Below are positions 45,838-57,306 of a stretch of 64,000 nt of DNA, one piece after another (the first letter of the stretch is position 1; every line of letters starts with the position of its first letter). The stretch spans positions 372,001 through 436,000 of the forward strand of contig JACGCM010002156.1 in assembly GCA_014058105.1 (NCBI GenBank), read 5' to 3'. The stretch is from Kingdonia uniflora. Its lineage: Eukaryota > Streptophyta > Magnoliopsida > Ranunculales > Circaeasteraceae. The notes beneath the pieces are model-generated. The model searched no databases. It saw nothing but the letters and a program-made list of their open reading frames with translations, and was not told the DNA's origin. The position numbers were made by a program, and so were the translations under genes.

Positions 45838-48194
45838 ATGTCTTCCTTATACTTGCTCTTCTTACTTATCAGCCTCGCGTCCATTTGCGCGGAGAGATCA
45901 ACGTATATAGTACACATGGAGAAGTCTGTCATGCCAAAGGCTTTCTCTAGCCATCACCATTGGTACTCAGCCACCCTGGATTCATTGAAGACCGCAGGTC
46001 TAAGTAACTCAGACGCAGATAGTTCAGTAACAAGCCTACTCTATACTTATGAAAACGCCATCCATGGATTCAGTGTGGTTCTATCTACAGAACAGCTACA
46101 AGCCTTACAGAAGACGCCAGGATTTATATCTGCCTATCCTGATCACACTGTGGAGATCGATACAACCCACACAACTGATTTTCTCTCTCTAAATACGGTT
46201 AATGGCCTTTCATCTGCAGCAAATTATGGGAAAGATGTTATAATAGGTGTAATCGACTCAGGTGTCTGGCCAGAGAGTGAAAGCTTCAAAGATGATGGAA
46301 TGGGAGAAACCCCAACAAGGTGGAAGGGAATGTGTGAAACTGGAGTCCAATTCAATTCTTCAATGTGCAATCGGAAGTTGATTGGTGCCAGGTACTTTAA
46401 CAAGGGTGTTATTGCCGAAAATCCTAATGCGAATATCTTCATGAACTCTGCCAGGGACACTGATGGGCACGGGACTCACACGTCATCCACTGCCACTGGA
46501 AACTATGTGGAAGGTGTATCATTCTTTGGATATGCCAATGGCATCGCAAGAGGGGTTGCACCTCGTGCTAGGATTGCCGTTTACAAGGTAACTTGGGAGG
46601 AAGGGCGTTTTGCTTCGGATGTTCTTGCTGGTATGGATCAAGCTATTGCTGATGGTGTTGATGTACTTTCCATCTCAATGGGATTTGGGAGAAGGACACC
46701 TCTTTACGAAGATCCCGTAGCTATAGCATCATTTGCAGCCATGGAGAAAGGCATACTCGTATCTTCTTCTGCCGGTAATAGGGGGCCGGATCTAAGAACC
46801 CTTCATAATGGAGCTCCGTGGCAATTGACTGTTGGAGCAAGTAGCATTGACCGTCAATGTGCCGCAACTTTGACTCTCGGCAATAGGCTGACAATTGTTG
46901 GTTGGTCCTTATTTCCTGCCGATGCCCTGCTGATTAATGTGCCACTAGTTTACAATGAGAGCCTCATGGCATGTAATTCTCCAAACCTTTTATCAGAGTT
47001 TGCCAATGATGCAATTGTTGTATGTGATGGAGGTGATGTCTCCGACTCCGACGGCTGGAAGACAACTTAAAGTAGTCAATCATCATATATTGTAGGGTCC
47101 AATGTCTCTGGAGTCATATATATAGTCACCGGTGAGCTCTATCAAGAAGTAAACGATTTTCGCTTTCCAGGAGTCATAATTAACCCAAGCGATGGAGCAA
47201 AAGTGATAAATTATGCCAAGTCTACTAGTCAGCCGAAAGTAACTATTAAGTTTCAACAAACCTTTCTGGGAGCAAAGCCTGCACCAGTTGTTGCGGCATA
47301 CAGTTCCCGAGGACCTTCTCGCATCAATCGTGGCATCTTAAACCCGGACTTAATTGCACCTGGAACCAAAGTATTGGCAGCATGGGTTTCCAATAAGGTA
47401 ACATCAACGATTGGGCGTAATTTGAAACTGTCAAGCGACTACGACATGATATATGGGACATCCATGTCATGTCCTCATGTATCAGGCGTGGCTGCACTCT
47501 TGAAAGGTGCACATCCAGAATGGAGCCCTGCCGCTATTCGATCAGCAATGATGACCACTGCAAACCCGTTGGATAACACTAATAGCCCTATCTTAGATAA
47601 TGACGTCTTAATATACCTGCATCTCATGTTGATCCTAACAAGGCTCTAAACCGTGGGCTGATTTATGATGTGTCTGCCCATGATTATATGAATCTCCTCT
47701 GCTCCATGGACATGACCAGGGAGCAATTCTTGACTATCGTTAGATCATCACAGTATAATTGCTCGAGCGCATCTTCCGACCTGAATTACCCATCCTTCAC
47801 TGCTATATTCACTGAAGAAACATCAAATATCACTCAAGAATTCAAAAGGATAGTGACTAATGTTGGAAGTGGTGTTTCCACTTACAGAGCAAATATAACC
47901 CAACCAAGTGGAGCTAGAGTAAGTGTCAATCCCAGAAAACTAGTCTTTCAAGAAAAGTTTGAGAAGCTGAGCTTCACCGTACATATTGAGGACAGGAAAC
48001 GAAGGAATGGAAACATTGTTTCCGGTTCTCTTGTTTGGGTCGACAGTAGAGCAAAGCATGCAGTGAGGAGTCCTATCGTTGTAATGGACCAGAATAGGTT
48101 TCTTTCATTATGTTTCTGGTATAATAAAGTATTTTCCCGTTGTGAAGAACACAGGAAATACAGAATATCTTCTCGAGTTAGTTTTTCTCTTTGA
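45838..48194 (+). pseudogene. Subtilase, recently broken (stop codon plus frameshifting deletion)
   Basis: The copy has a signal peptide, an I9 propeptide (STYIVHMEKSVMPKAF) and all four active-site motifs: VIDSGVWPES, GHGTHTSSTATGNY, SAGNRGP and GTSMSCPHVSG. An in-frame TAA at 47068-47070 closes the frame in the PA region. The same frame continues beyond it to 47649. A small deletion near 47610-47625, where the paralogue has the NPI...MGAGQ segment, then shifts the rest into another frame (47670-48194). The normal end after RSPIVV is lost and the frame runs on about 35 codons. The damage is slight, so the loss is probably recent. A selenoprotein-like or readthrough explanation is not supported. 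Confidence 0.88.
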
Positions 48195-48534
48195 AACCTT
48201 AACACGTACTTTAACTCTTTAAGTGGACCTCCCATTTGATATTCTTTTACAACCAGGCAGTTGCCACTGTTGTTGCCACCTTCCGTTCTTTATATGAAGT
48301 CTATCACATTTTTAATATTCAAGTTTCAGTTGTTGTGACCGTTTAACGTACTTTTCCAATGCCTTTATGCGTCAGATTGGCATGACATCGTTTTGTGCGA
48401 AAATTCCAACAGATGTGGAAGGTTCCTGAAGGATATAATGATCCAATGTGGAGTAGATATAAATATCATAAAACATTCCATATCGGCGGGGAATTATCGT
48501 ACCAATCAACATCACGCTAATGGGTTTGTTGTGT
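48195..48534. other. Spacer between subtilase copies
   Basis: No clear coding sequence. It may hold very diverged subtilase remains, but none could be aligned with confidence by eye. Confidence 0.35.
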
Positions 48535-49387
48535 TTAGCAACTTTCACGAAACTATCCCAACGTCTTGAAACCAGATCTAGTAGCACCTGGATTATTAGT
48601 GTTGGCAGCATGGTCTCCAACAAGGTAGTCCCACAGGACATATTGGGCACAACGTGTTTTTGTCGAGTGATTACAACTTGATATCGAGTACATCAATGGC
48701 TTGTCCTCGTGCATCAGGTGCGGTTGCACTCCTGAATGGAGCCCTGCAGCTATTCGATCAGCCATGATTATCACTGCAAACTCGCTGGATAACACAAATA
48801 ATCCAATCTCCACAGAAGCGTATTTGATACCCGCTGGTGATATCAATATGGGAGCAGGTCAAATTGATCCTAACAAGGCTCTTGATCCAGGGTTAATCTA
48901 TGATGCAGGTCCCCAAGACTACGTGGATTTCCTATGCTCCTTCAATTTCACCAGGGAACAATTCTTGACTATTACTAGATCTTCAAGCTATAATTGCTCA
49001 AACGCATCTCTAAATCTCAATTACGTATCATTTATTACTTATTTCAGCGAAACATCATCGATTTCAGCAAAGCTTCGAAGGACAGTGACTAATGTAGGGA
49101 GCGGTGCAGCGACTTACATAGCCAAGATAATAGCGCCAAATGGAACCACAGTTAGCGTTAGTCCAAATAAATTGGTCTTTCGAGAGAAATTTCAGAAGCT
49201 AAGCTTTACAGTTAGTATCAAAGAGTTGAAACAAAGGGGTGGGTCTGTTACTTCTGGTTCACTTGCTTGGGTTGAAAGCACAGAGCACACATTGTCAGGA
49301 TCCCTATTGTTGTATCGTACGTGTTTGTGGAAGAGTAACGGTTTTTACTTAATTACGGATTATAAAATAAGCAGTTTTCAACCATAA
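48535..49387 (+). pseudogene. Subtilase 3' fragment
   Basis: Homology begins in the segment before the catalytic Ser (PNVLKPDLVAPG near 48550). It continues with a stop after AAWSPT, a Ser region where GTSM reads STSM in a shifted frame, and a ~16-base deletion before EWSPAAIRSAM. The open part, 48701-49387, keeps the C-terminal domain (MGAGQIDPNKALDPGLIYDAG, RRTVTNVGSGAATYIAKI). A last shift lies just before the normal end. The N-terminal two thirds are absent. It cannot be an independent gene, because it lacks signal peptide, propeptide, Asp and His. Confidence 0.85.
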
Positions 49388-49549
49388 TTAGGATAAAAGA
49401 AGCGAAAGTATTTTATATTCGTTATTCAAACGACAAAGAAAAACAACCAAAAGTGTTATCATTTAATCCTGATTGTACAGATGGAGAAATCTGATAATTT
49501 CAAAGTCCCCAAAGGATTCACAGCTGACACTCAACTGGAATCAAAGGGT

Positions 49550-49765
49550 GGATAGCATGGTTTCCAAATAGCTCATCATCAGTGATTGAGAATGACTTAA
49601 AATTTGTAGCATCTACGATATATCATTCAGGGCACATTATTTCAATCTCCTCCTTTTTATGAACCTCACGAAGGAGCAGTTTTTGACTCGGATTTCCCTC
49701 TATAATGACAAGAACCCATCTTCAGATCTGAATTAACCCTCTTTCAATGCTTAATCCAGGAAAAC
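49550..49765 (+). pseudogene. Highly decayed subtilase relic
   Basis: Short matches to the family occur in order: 'gcatggtttccaaatag' (AWFPN, before the Ser region), then 'acgaaggagcagtttttgac' (xKEQFLT) and 'ccatcttcagatctgaatta' (PSSDLN). Everything between is compressed or lost. This is a further copy in advanced decay. Confidence 0.55.
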
Positions 49766-50452
49766 ATCAATGTCATTTCAAGATTTTTGAAGTCCTTTTC
49801 TTCCCCTTCTATTTTTTAACAGATCAAATCCCACCCATTGTATTTATAGGGTTTGCCGAACAAAAGTGAGTTTTACATCTCAAATTGGCTTATCATTTTG
49901 AAATCTAACATGAAACTGGATCCTGGAAACATAGAGCTTGGCGTATCATACCTTGTTACGAGAAGAGAGGAGCAAATGGAGCAAGGAATACAACCAAACA
50001 CGCTCTCAAGACAAAAAGCACCGACTTACACTGACATAGTCACCATTGCTACCCTTCCCTAATCATATCATCCATCTGATTCAACAACTTCATAGGCAAC
50101 TAAATCTGGAATACGCTATTTACAATATTCCAATTGAGGAAAAGTACAAAATATGTCACTCACCAAACTTGTGGCATGGTTGATTAATGATTCAAGACAT
50201 ATCGACGATAGCCATACTATATGAGGAAAGAAAGCGAGAATGGATTCCAAAGAACAACAGTCTACTTCTTAAATGCCACAAACAATTAATTCCTATATGA
50301 TTTATACAGCAAAGAAAAATGTCATAAACCTATAACTGTTAAACTACATGTTTAATTAGGTTTCATTTATCGACTCTATCAGAACTGTCGCAGCAACTCA
50401 CTTATCGTTTCTTGCTCACAACGTGTAGCGAGTATGGAAACCATCCTAGTTG
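49766..50452. other. Intergenic sequence left of the deletion-derivative gypsy element
   Basis: No gene supported. A 69-codon ORF at 49853-50062 has no motif. Confidence 0.4.
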
Positions 50453-50457
50453 CTACT

Positions 50458-50985
50458 TAATCCACAATAGGATGAAGAAACTCTAGTTAGGTGAAAAGTC
50501 TAAAGAACACCAATTGATTGGGAAAAAAAACTTCAATTGCTTAAAAAAGCCAAGTAATTACAAGAAAATCACTCCAAAAACCCTAGGCCTCTTTCAAAAC
50601 TCTTTCTAGATCTAACATAAAAAAAAACATACTCAGAAAATAATGCCTAGTCTTGCCCATTTTTATAAGAGTTACAAGTTCTTAGTTCCAGTAGGACTAG
50701 GTTACAAGTTCCTAGTCCCAATAAGACTTGCCTAGTCCCAATAGCACTTGCCTAATCTTGCCCATTTTATAAGGGTTACAAGTTCTTAGTTACAATAGGA
50801 CTTGGTTACAAGTTCTTAGTTCTAATAGGACTTGCCTGGTCGTTCGAACGAAATCCCAACTCGTTCGAACAAAATATGGCTCTGGGCCAAAATTCCAGTG
50901 GCATGTTCGAGTCGTTCAAACGACTATAAATCTCGTTTGAACGACTTGAGATAAAATTGGTCTTCGACTAGATCCTCCTGGATCA
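50458..50985 (-). repeat. 3' LTR of the deletion-derivative gypsy element
   Basis: 528 bp; on the element strand it starts TGATCC and ends GGATTA. It pairs with 53216-53723. Both contain internal near-repeats ('ggttacaagttcctagtccc' type, several copies) and a motif around 'cgttcgaacga'. Confidence 0.9.
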
Positions 50986-50999
50986 TGGCTCCCCCCTTT

Positions 51000-51460
51000 A
51001 GGAGCCTTGAGCTCCTGCTCAAGCGAGAACTGGAGAGGTGGGAATGCGGCGCTGCTCATTACCCTGCTGTACCACTTCGACGTACGAGGTAGCTGACCCT
51101 TCTTCCCAACTCGAAACGACTCAAAACGAACACATGTCTTGCCTGACAACAACTTTCGACGAAACACACTACGCCCCGTAGGATCATCATAACCCGCAAC
51201 ATAACCTGATTTAACAAAAGGTTGTATCTGCATAGAAATCAACTTAGCGAAAATAGTTGGTAATAGGGTTTGAGATAGCCAATCAGCCAATTTGTTGTCC
51301 ACTCCCTTCTTATACTGTATAATCAAGGGCAATTGTTAGAGATACGACCTCCCCTTCATCTGGTGAGCTTGCTGTAGCTTGGACTGTGTAGCTAAACACT
51401 GGAATAGTTTGTGATCAGTATGTACCACAACCTCCCCTTGTAACTTCTCCATATCGGTGT
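51000..51460 (-). pseudogene. Gypsy RNase H end and residual integrase N-terminus
   Basis: Read minus from about 51450: VVVHTDHKLFQCLATQSKLQQ (RNase H), a stop after KGRSYL, then PLIIQYKKGVDNKLADWLSQT (RNase H end). A piece like the start of integrase (KLISMQIQPF, DDPTGRSVFRRKL) follows, then unrelated 3' sequence up to the polypurine tract. The expected RT before it is absent; protease sequence ends at 51462. Confidence 0.8.
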
Positions 51461-51461
51461 G

Positions 51462-53167
51462 TTATTTAAAAAACGTTGTCATTGGAGACAACACTCTAGC
51501 CAACGTACCTTCCTGAACCGGTCGTACCAATAACACAAACTTGCCGCTCGCATTAACCAACCGCTTCACCTGAGTCGCCGTTACCAAATTTGACGTAGTA
51601 ACATGCTCCTTACAAGAATTGATATGGAACTCGTTTCCCTCCTTCACAAGACGATACTCGCGAGCTCTACAGTAATGAATCGCATCTCGGTCCCAAAGAT
51701 AAGGGTTACCCAAGATGACCTGACACACATCCAAAGGAACCACCTCACACGTCACCTCGTCAATAAACTTCTCAGAAATCGCAAACTTGAATGTACACTA
51801 CTTCGTAACCATCACTTCCGCATCTTTTTGAAACCACCCCAAACCATACGGCTTAGGATGAGCTGTAGTCGTCAAACCCATCTTCTTCACCAACGTCTCA
51901 GAAATCAAATTTTTCCGACTATCCGGATCCATAATGGCTTTGACTAAACTCTGTTTTACCTGAATACTTACATGAAAAAGCTCTTCCCGACTCTCTCCCT
52001 CGGCAGCCAAAATCTGCTGAAACGTAAGTGTAAGCTTAGGATTCGGTTTATCTAAATCTGGAAGGTCAACAACCTCAGCGGCTAGTGCATATTTATCTTT
52101 ATTGCGCTTCTCCTCCTTCGGCCTAAGCTCCGGGTGAAGTTTCCAACAATAATCAGAAAGATGCCCACTCGCCTTATAATGATTGCAATGAAAGTCCTTG
52201 GACGAAGACCCCTCTCCTTTGGCCTCTCCCTTATGCTTGTTTTTCCAACTAGACTTGTACCCCGATTTGATCTTGTCGTCTTCTTTGTCAGTCTTCAAGT
52301 ACTTGCCTTCAATGGTAATTGTCTTCACGATAGCGTCCTCGATATTGGCCACAATAAAAAGCTTCAACTCTCTCCTAATGGACTCCGACAAACCCCCAGT
52401 GTACTTCATGAACACCTCATATTCGTCCACATCAATGTCCAAAACCCAAACTTGGTTATAGAACGCCGTAGTGTACTCTTATACGGACTGCTCAAACTTT
52501 TGGCACAAATTGTGCCATAAAAACCATTTCTCTTGCTCATCCCCAATCGGATAAAACTGCTTTCGCACTAAAACCTTGAATTCTTTCCAACCCAAATCTC
52601 CTACATCGTGGCATTTTCGATAAGATTTTCACCACGTGAGTGCATGACTTGCGAATTTCAACGTAGCAAAACAAATTTGTTGAGCATTAGAGTATTCGTA
52701 AACTGAAAAATAAGTTTCTAACCTATCCAACCAATAATCCAATATCTCGGCATCGATCGAACCGTCGAATACCAGAATTTCAATCTTAAAACCAATACGA
52801 ACATTACGCAAAAGATTCGTAGACTTACCAATAACCGATCGCTCCTCGTCGGATTCGGCAGCACTAGAATCATCAAAAACTGGAACGTTCTCGTCACCAT
52901 CCACCTCCATAACCCCTTTCTTCTTCGAACTGCCTGCCATTTCATCGAAGTGACAGCCGTAGCGAGATTCGTGAGACGCAACTGCTCCACTAACTCCCCT
53001 ACAGTAGAAGTTAGGGCGGAAACTGTCGTTTCCAAAATCGTGAGTCTCTCGTTGGGATCGCCCATCTCCAAATTGTCATTCTTCTTCGAATTAGGTTTGT
53101 GATGAATCTTCAACGGACTCACTAACTTCTCCTTCGTTTGCTTGGGACGGTCACGTGTAAAGACCAT
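51462..53167 (-). pseudogene. Gypsy gag and aspartic protease (frameshifted)
   Basis: The gag start is at 53167 (MVFTRDRPKQTK). A shift moves the frame to 52940-52629, with the gag core FDGSIDAEILDYWLDRLETYF. A stop and further breaks lead to 52442-51798. The zinc knuckle there reads CNHYKASGHLSDYC, with Tyr at the second Cys. The protease follows: KAIMDPDSRKNLIS holds D-P-D where retropepsins have D-T/S-G, and CQVILGNPYLWDRDA closes it. The frames belong to one decayed polyprotein. Particle formation and processing would both be lost. Confidence 0.85.
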
Positions 53168-53215
53168 AAACCATGATCAACTCCCGAAGATCGTAACTGA
53201 AAAACTGATACCACT

Positions 53216-53723
53216 TAATCCACAATACGATGAAGAGGCTCTAGTTAGCTTAATAGTCTGAAGAACACCAATTGATTGGGAAAACAAAGCTTCAATTGCT
53301 TAAAAAAATAAAGTAATTACAAGAAAATCACTCTAAAAACCCTAGGCCTCTTTCAGAACTCTTTCTAGATCTAACATAAAAAAAACATACTTAGAAAATA
53401 ATGCCTAGCTTTGCCCCATTTTATAAGGGTTACAAGTTCTTAGTTCCAGTAGGACTAAGTTACAAGTTCCTAGTCCCAATAGGACTTGCCTAGTCTTGCC
53501 CCTTTTATAAGGGTTATAAGTTCCAAGTTGCAATAGGACTTGGTTACAAGTTTCTTGTCCCAATAGGACTTAAATGGTTGTTCGAATGAAATCCCAACTC
53601 GTTCGAACGAAATATGGCTCTGGGCCAAAATTCCAGTGGTATGTTCGAGTCGTTCGAACGACTATAAATCTCGTTCGAACGACTTGAGATAAAATTGGTC
53701 TTCGACTAGATCCTCCTGTATCA
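53216..53723 (-). repeat. 5' LTR of the deletion-derivative gypsy element
   Basis: 508 bp, followed on the element strand by two bases and the PBS TGGTATCAG. The right flank carries the target duplication CTACT at 53724-53728. Confidence 0.9.
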
Positions 53724-53728
53724 CTACT

Positions 53729-54490
53729 ATATCCTTGACGGCAGTAATAGAAAACTGGTCACTAATTTTCAGCTTTTTTTTATTGCAAGAGGTAGTTCTT
53801 ATGCTGGACATATGCCACTGTGACCACTTGATTAACTTGGTAATAGGGGCACAGATTAAAACTAAAAACTACTAGCAAACTTTGCAAAACATCGGCACAT
53901 GGCGAGCTTCTCTTAGAATATTTGCTAAAGATACTCTAAGAAGGGTGGGTAAGGATATTATATATGGAAGCCAAGACATCGTAATTGACTAAACAAAAGT
54001 ATTCTCAAGGTGGGTAGAGAAATAATAAAGGAAACAGAAAAACAATGATTAACAAAAGAAGATTTTAACATGTGACCTCATCAAATATATGTGCTAATAC
54101 GAGTGTTTACACCACATATTACCTTTTTTATCCCTATTTATGTCCTTGATGGTAGTAGCAACCAGTCACTAATCTTTCATGCTTGTGACTACATCCCTAT
54201 TGTTGGCACTTGCTTGACATCAAGTGGTAAATAAAATCAGATTAATATTGGAAACCATAACCATACTTAGCAAAAAAAAAAAATGAATATAGCGAGCGTC
54301 TTCTACAATAACTGCTAAAAATGCTCAAAGAAGGGTGGCATAGATATAATAAGCGGAAGCCAAGGCACCGTAATTGACTAAACCAAAATCATCTAAGGGT
54401 GGCTAGAGATGTAATGGAGGCAACAGAAAAATATTTGTTGAATTATAAGAAGAATCGAATATTTCATCTCCTCATAAACATATATATACA
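53729..54490 (+). repeat. Direct duplication of ~0.4 kb upstream of the last subtilase copy
   Basis: Two diverged copies lie in tandem, about 53736-54100 and 54148-54490. Shared landmarks include 'TTGACGGCAGTAATAG' against 'TTGATGGTAGTAGCAA', and 'GAAGCCAAGACATCGTAATT' at 53967 against 'GAAGCCAAGGCACCGTAATT' at 54356. The second copy ends in the TATA-like stretch just before the ATG at 54525, so the promoter region of this subtilase was duplicated. Confidence 0.7.
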
Positions 54491-54524
54491 CCAACACTAC
54501 AATCTTGATGCTTGAGAGTGAACC

Positions 54525-55235
54525 ATGTCTGTCACTATAGCTGTTTTCTCTTCTTTTTTCCTCTTTTCATGTCTTCTTCAAACTCTGCACTTTGGATCTA
54601 TGCTGGCAGAAAGGTCCACGTATGTTGTCCACATCGACAAGTCTGCCATGCCTAAGGCCTTTGCTAGCCATCACCACCGGTACTTAACCACCATAGATTC
54701 TTCTAAGGATGTCGGTCCAACGATATCCAACGAACTTATTGGATCATCAGTACCACCAAAGTTTTTTTACACATACGGAACGCTATGCATGGATTCAGTG
54801 TAGTTCTATCCACGGAAGAGCTAGCGGCTTTAAAGAAGACAGTGAGGTTTCTCACCGCTTACCGTGATAGAACTCTGGACGTTGATTCCACCCACACTAT
54901 TGAGTTTCTCTCTCTAAATACGGTTAGTAGCATTTGGCCTGCATCGAACTATGTCAAAGATGTTATAATAGGAATAATTGACACAGGTGTATGGCCAGAG
55001 AGCAATAGCTTCAGAGACAATGGAATGGAAGAAATCCCATCAAGGTGGAAGATTTGTGAACCCGACGTCCAATTCAATTTTGCAATGTGCAATCGGAAGC
55101 TTATTGGAGCCAGATACTTCAACAAGGGCATTATGGCCGATGATCCTAATGTAAGCATTTCCATGAACTTTGCCCGGACATTGATGGACATGGGACCCAC
55201 ACCTCATCAATCGCTGCCGGAAACTATGTGCAAGG
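54525..55235 (+). pseudogene. Subtilase pseudogene, 5' part, split by a copia element
   Basis: From the ATG at 54525 a signal peptide and I9 propeptide (STYVVHIDKSAMPKAF) are readable. A one-base loss near 54780 shifts the frame. Homology continues with IIDTGVWPES (catalytic Asp), and a second one-base loss near 55172 shifts it again just before GHGTHTSS (catalytic His). At 55235 the gene is cut by the copia LTR after ...GNYVQ. The other half continues at 61995. The point lesions may be older or younger than the insertion. A TATA-like stretch (tatatata) lies near 54480. Confidence 0.92.
55231..55235. other. Target-site duplication (CAAGG) of the copia insertion, left copy
   Basis: CAAGG at 55231-55235 is repeated at 61995-61999. 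Removing the copia element and one copy restores an uninterrupted homology to the other subtilases at the ...GNYVQGASYFGY... segment. Confidence 0.93.
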
Positions 55236-55554
55236 TGTTGGATATGAACAATGAAATGAAATGATGATTTTCGGATTATAAGAGGAAGAGGCAAAAAACA
55301 ATCATATATTGATATATTCTTGAACTCATATATCAAAACAAAATCCCTACACCTATATACAGGTACTAGAGAAGTTTCTACACACCGCATTGCCCATTTA
55401 AGAGGTTTTACATCACCCTAATAAACCACACAAAATTAAAAACGAAAATAGGTTACAAGAATGTGAAAGATCGATCTTCTTGAGCATTCTCATATTTTAT
55501 TTGTACCCAAAATAGCCTTGAAAAATGTGCACCAATTAAGCTTAATTTTCAACA
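55236..55554 (-). repeat. Copia 3' LTR
   Basis: 319 bp, plus-strand ends TGTTGG...TCAACA, pairs with 61676-61994. Confidence 0.95.
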
Positions 55555-55748
55555 TCCCCCTTTAAGCTTAATTGTTGTCCATCGACCATTCCAAGCATCT
55601 CCTTCAATTTCGTGAATACGTCAACTTTGAGAGGCTTCGTGAATATATTCGCAACTTGATCGTGAGTGCGGACGTAATTGAGTTCAATCTCTTTCTTCTT
55701 CACACACCTCCAAATAAAGTGGTAACGTATGTCGATGTGTTGGCTCCT

Positions 55749-57276
55749 TTAATGAAAAACGGGATTTTTGGCTAAGGCTATTGCGGACATATTATCAACA
55801 CAAATCTTTGTCGGTTCATCTTGACGAATTTGAAGTCTATTGAGCACACTTCGTAGCCAAAGTGCATGACAAACTCCCGATGAGGCGGCAACATACTCAG
55901 TTTCACATGTGGAAAGAGTCACGATTGGTTGCTTCTTTGAGAACCATGTGAAAGCGGTATCTCCCATATAGAGCACATATCCGGTAGTGCTCTTTCTACA
56001 TCAATATCTCATCCCCAATCACTATCAGAATAGCCTACAAGTTGAGAGTCATTAGATGATGAGTAAAATAATCCATGATCACAAGTACCTTTGATGTATC
56101 GAAGGATCCTCTTTGCCGTCTTCAAGTAAACGAATGATGGTTCTTCCATGTACCGGCTAATTAGGCCAACACCATAAAGAATATCCGGTCTTGTATATGT
56201 CAAATATCGAAGACTCCCAACCAAGCTTTTGAACATTGTTGGATTAACAAGTTCTTCATTATCATATTTTGACAACTTAATGCCACATTCTACGGGTGTT
56301 TCCACAGGTTGACAATTTTCCATCTTGAATTTCTTAAGAACTTCTTTCGTATAACCTTCTTGAGAGATAAAAATACCTTTCTCCGTTTGCTTCACTTCAA
56401 TTCCAAAAAAGAATGACATTAAACCAATGTCGGTCATCTCGAATTCTCTAACCATATATCTCTTGAACTCCTCGAATATGCCCGGATTATTTCCCTTGAA
56501 AATTAGATCGTCCATGTACAAGCAAACAAGCAACATGTCTCCGTTTTCATTCACCTTTGCGTAAAGAGCATGTTCATATGGGCATTTGATGAAGTTGTTG
56601 TCTTGAAAGTATTTGTTGATTCTACAATTCTATGTCCTTGGAGCTTGCTTCAAACCATAAAGCGCCCTTTTCAACTTTAGAACATTTTTTTCATGGCCTT
56701 TCTTGATATACTCCAATAGTTGTTCAACATAAACCTCCTCCTCAAGAAAGCCATTCAAGAACGCAGACTTCACGTCCATTTGATAAATTTTCCAACTATT
56801 TTGAGCCGCTAAGAAATTATTAATCTTATAGTTTCCAAGCAAGCTACCGGAGCAAATACTTCATCATAGTCAATCCCATACCATTGCTTGTATTCTTTGA
56901 CGACCAACCACGCTTTGTATCTCACAACTTCCTCATTGGCACGCTTTTTCACTTTGCACACCCACTTGACTCTTATGGCCTTTTTCCCCTTAGGAATGGA
57001 AGTTAATTCCCATGGATTATTTCTCTCGATTGCCTTGATTTCATCATCCATGGCTTCTCTCCACTTTGGATGTTATACCGCATCATCAAATCCAAGTGGT
57101 TCACAATCGGCAAGAAGACAAAAAAGTGTTTGGTCATTTCCATCGATAACTTGAGTTACTTCATAAAGCTCTATTAGGCTTCTAAATTGTGGTGTCTTCT
57201 CATTTGAACTTTCTCCAGAAGATGGTGAGCCATCACGAGGTTGCGGCAATGGAAATTGAGGTGGAGTAGTCGGCAT
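55749..57276 (-). pseudogene. Copia reverse transcriptase and RNase H (frameshifted)
   Basis: Several minus-strand frames follow each other: 57276-57073 (linker), 57051-56809 ([40 protein letters not shown]), 56842-56630 ([20 protein letters not shown]), 56554-56009 with the intact catalytic box CLYMDDLIF, and 55976-55749 for RNase H (STCETEYVAASSGVCHALWL, CVDNMSAIALAKNP). These are the standard copia RT-RNase H motifs. At least four breaks divide them. RT would make element cDNA and RNase H would remove the template. Confidence 0.9.
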
Positions 57277-57306
57277 CGAAAGTTCTTAAGGTGCTTGAAT
57301 ATCTTC

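Larger units (their letters stand above)
50458..53723 (-). mobile_element. Ty3/gypsy deletion derivative (gag-protease, no RT or integrase core)
   Basis: LTRs at 50458-50985 and 53216-53723 are flanked by the duplication CTACT (50453-50457 and 53724-53728). The element reads on the minus strand: the PBS (TGGTATCAG, complement of 53205-53213) sits beside the right LTR, and the polypurine tract (complement of 50986-51000, AAAGGGGGGAGCCA) beside the left LTR. The inside is only ~2.2 kb. Gag and protease run straight into the C-terminal half of RNase H, and the RT and most of integrase are gone. It could only move with help from a complete relative. Confidence 0.9.

Noticed and set aside
47068..47070. 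Programmed readthrough of TAA in the broken subtilase
   Set aside because: A separate frameshifting deletion further on makes decay the simpler explanation.
48535..49387. Short intact subtilase gene
   Set aside because: It lacks the N-terminal two thirds and has a stop, a deletion and frameshifts. It is a 3' fragment.
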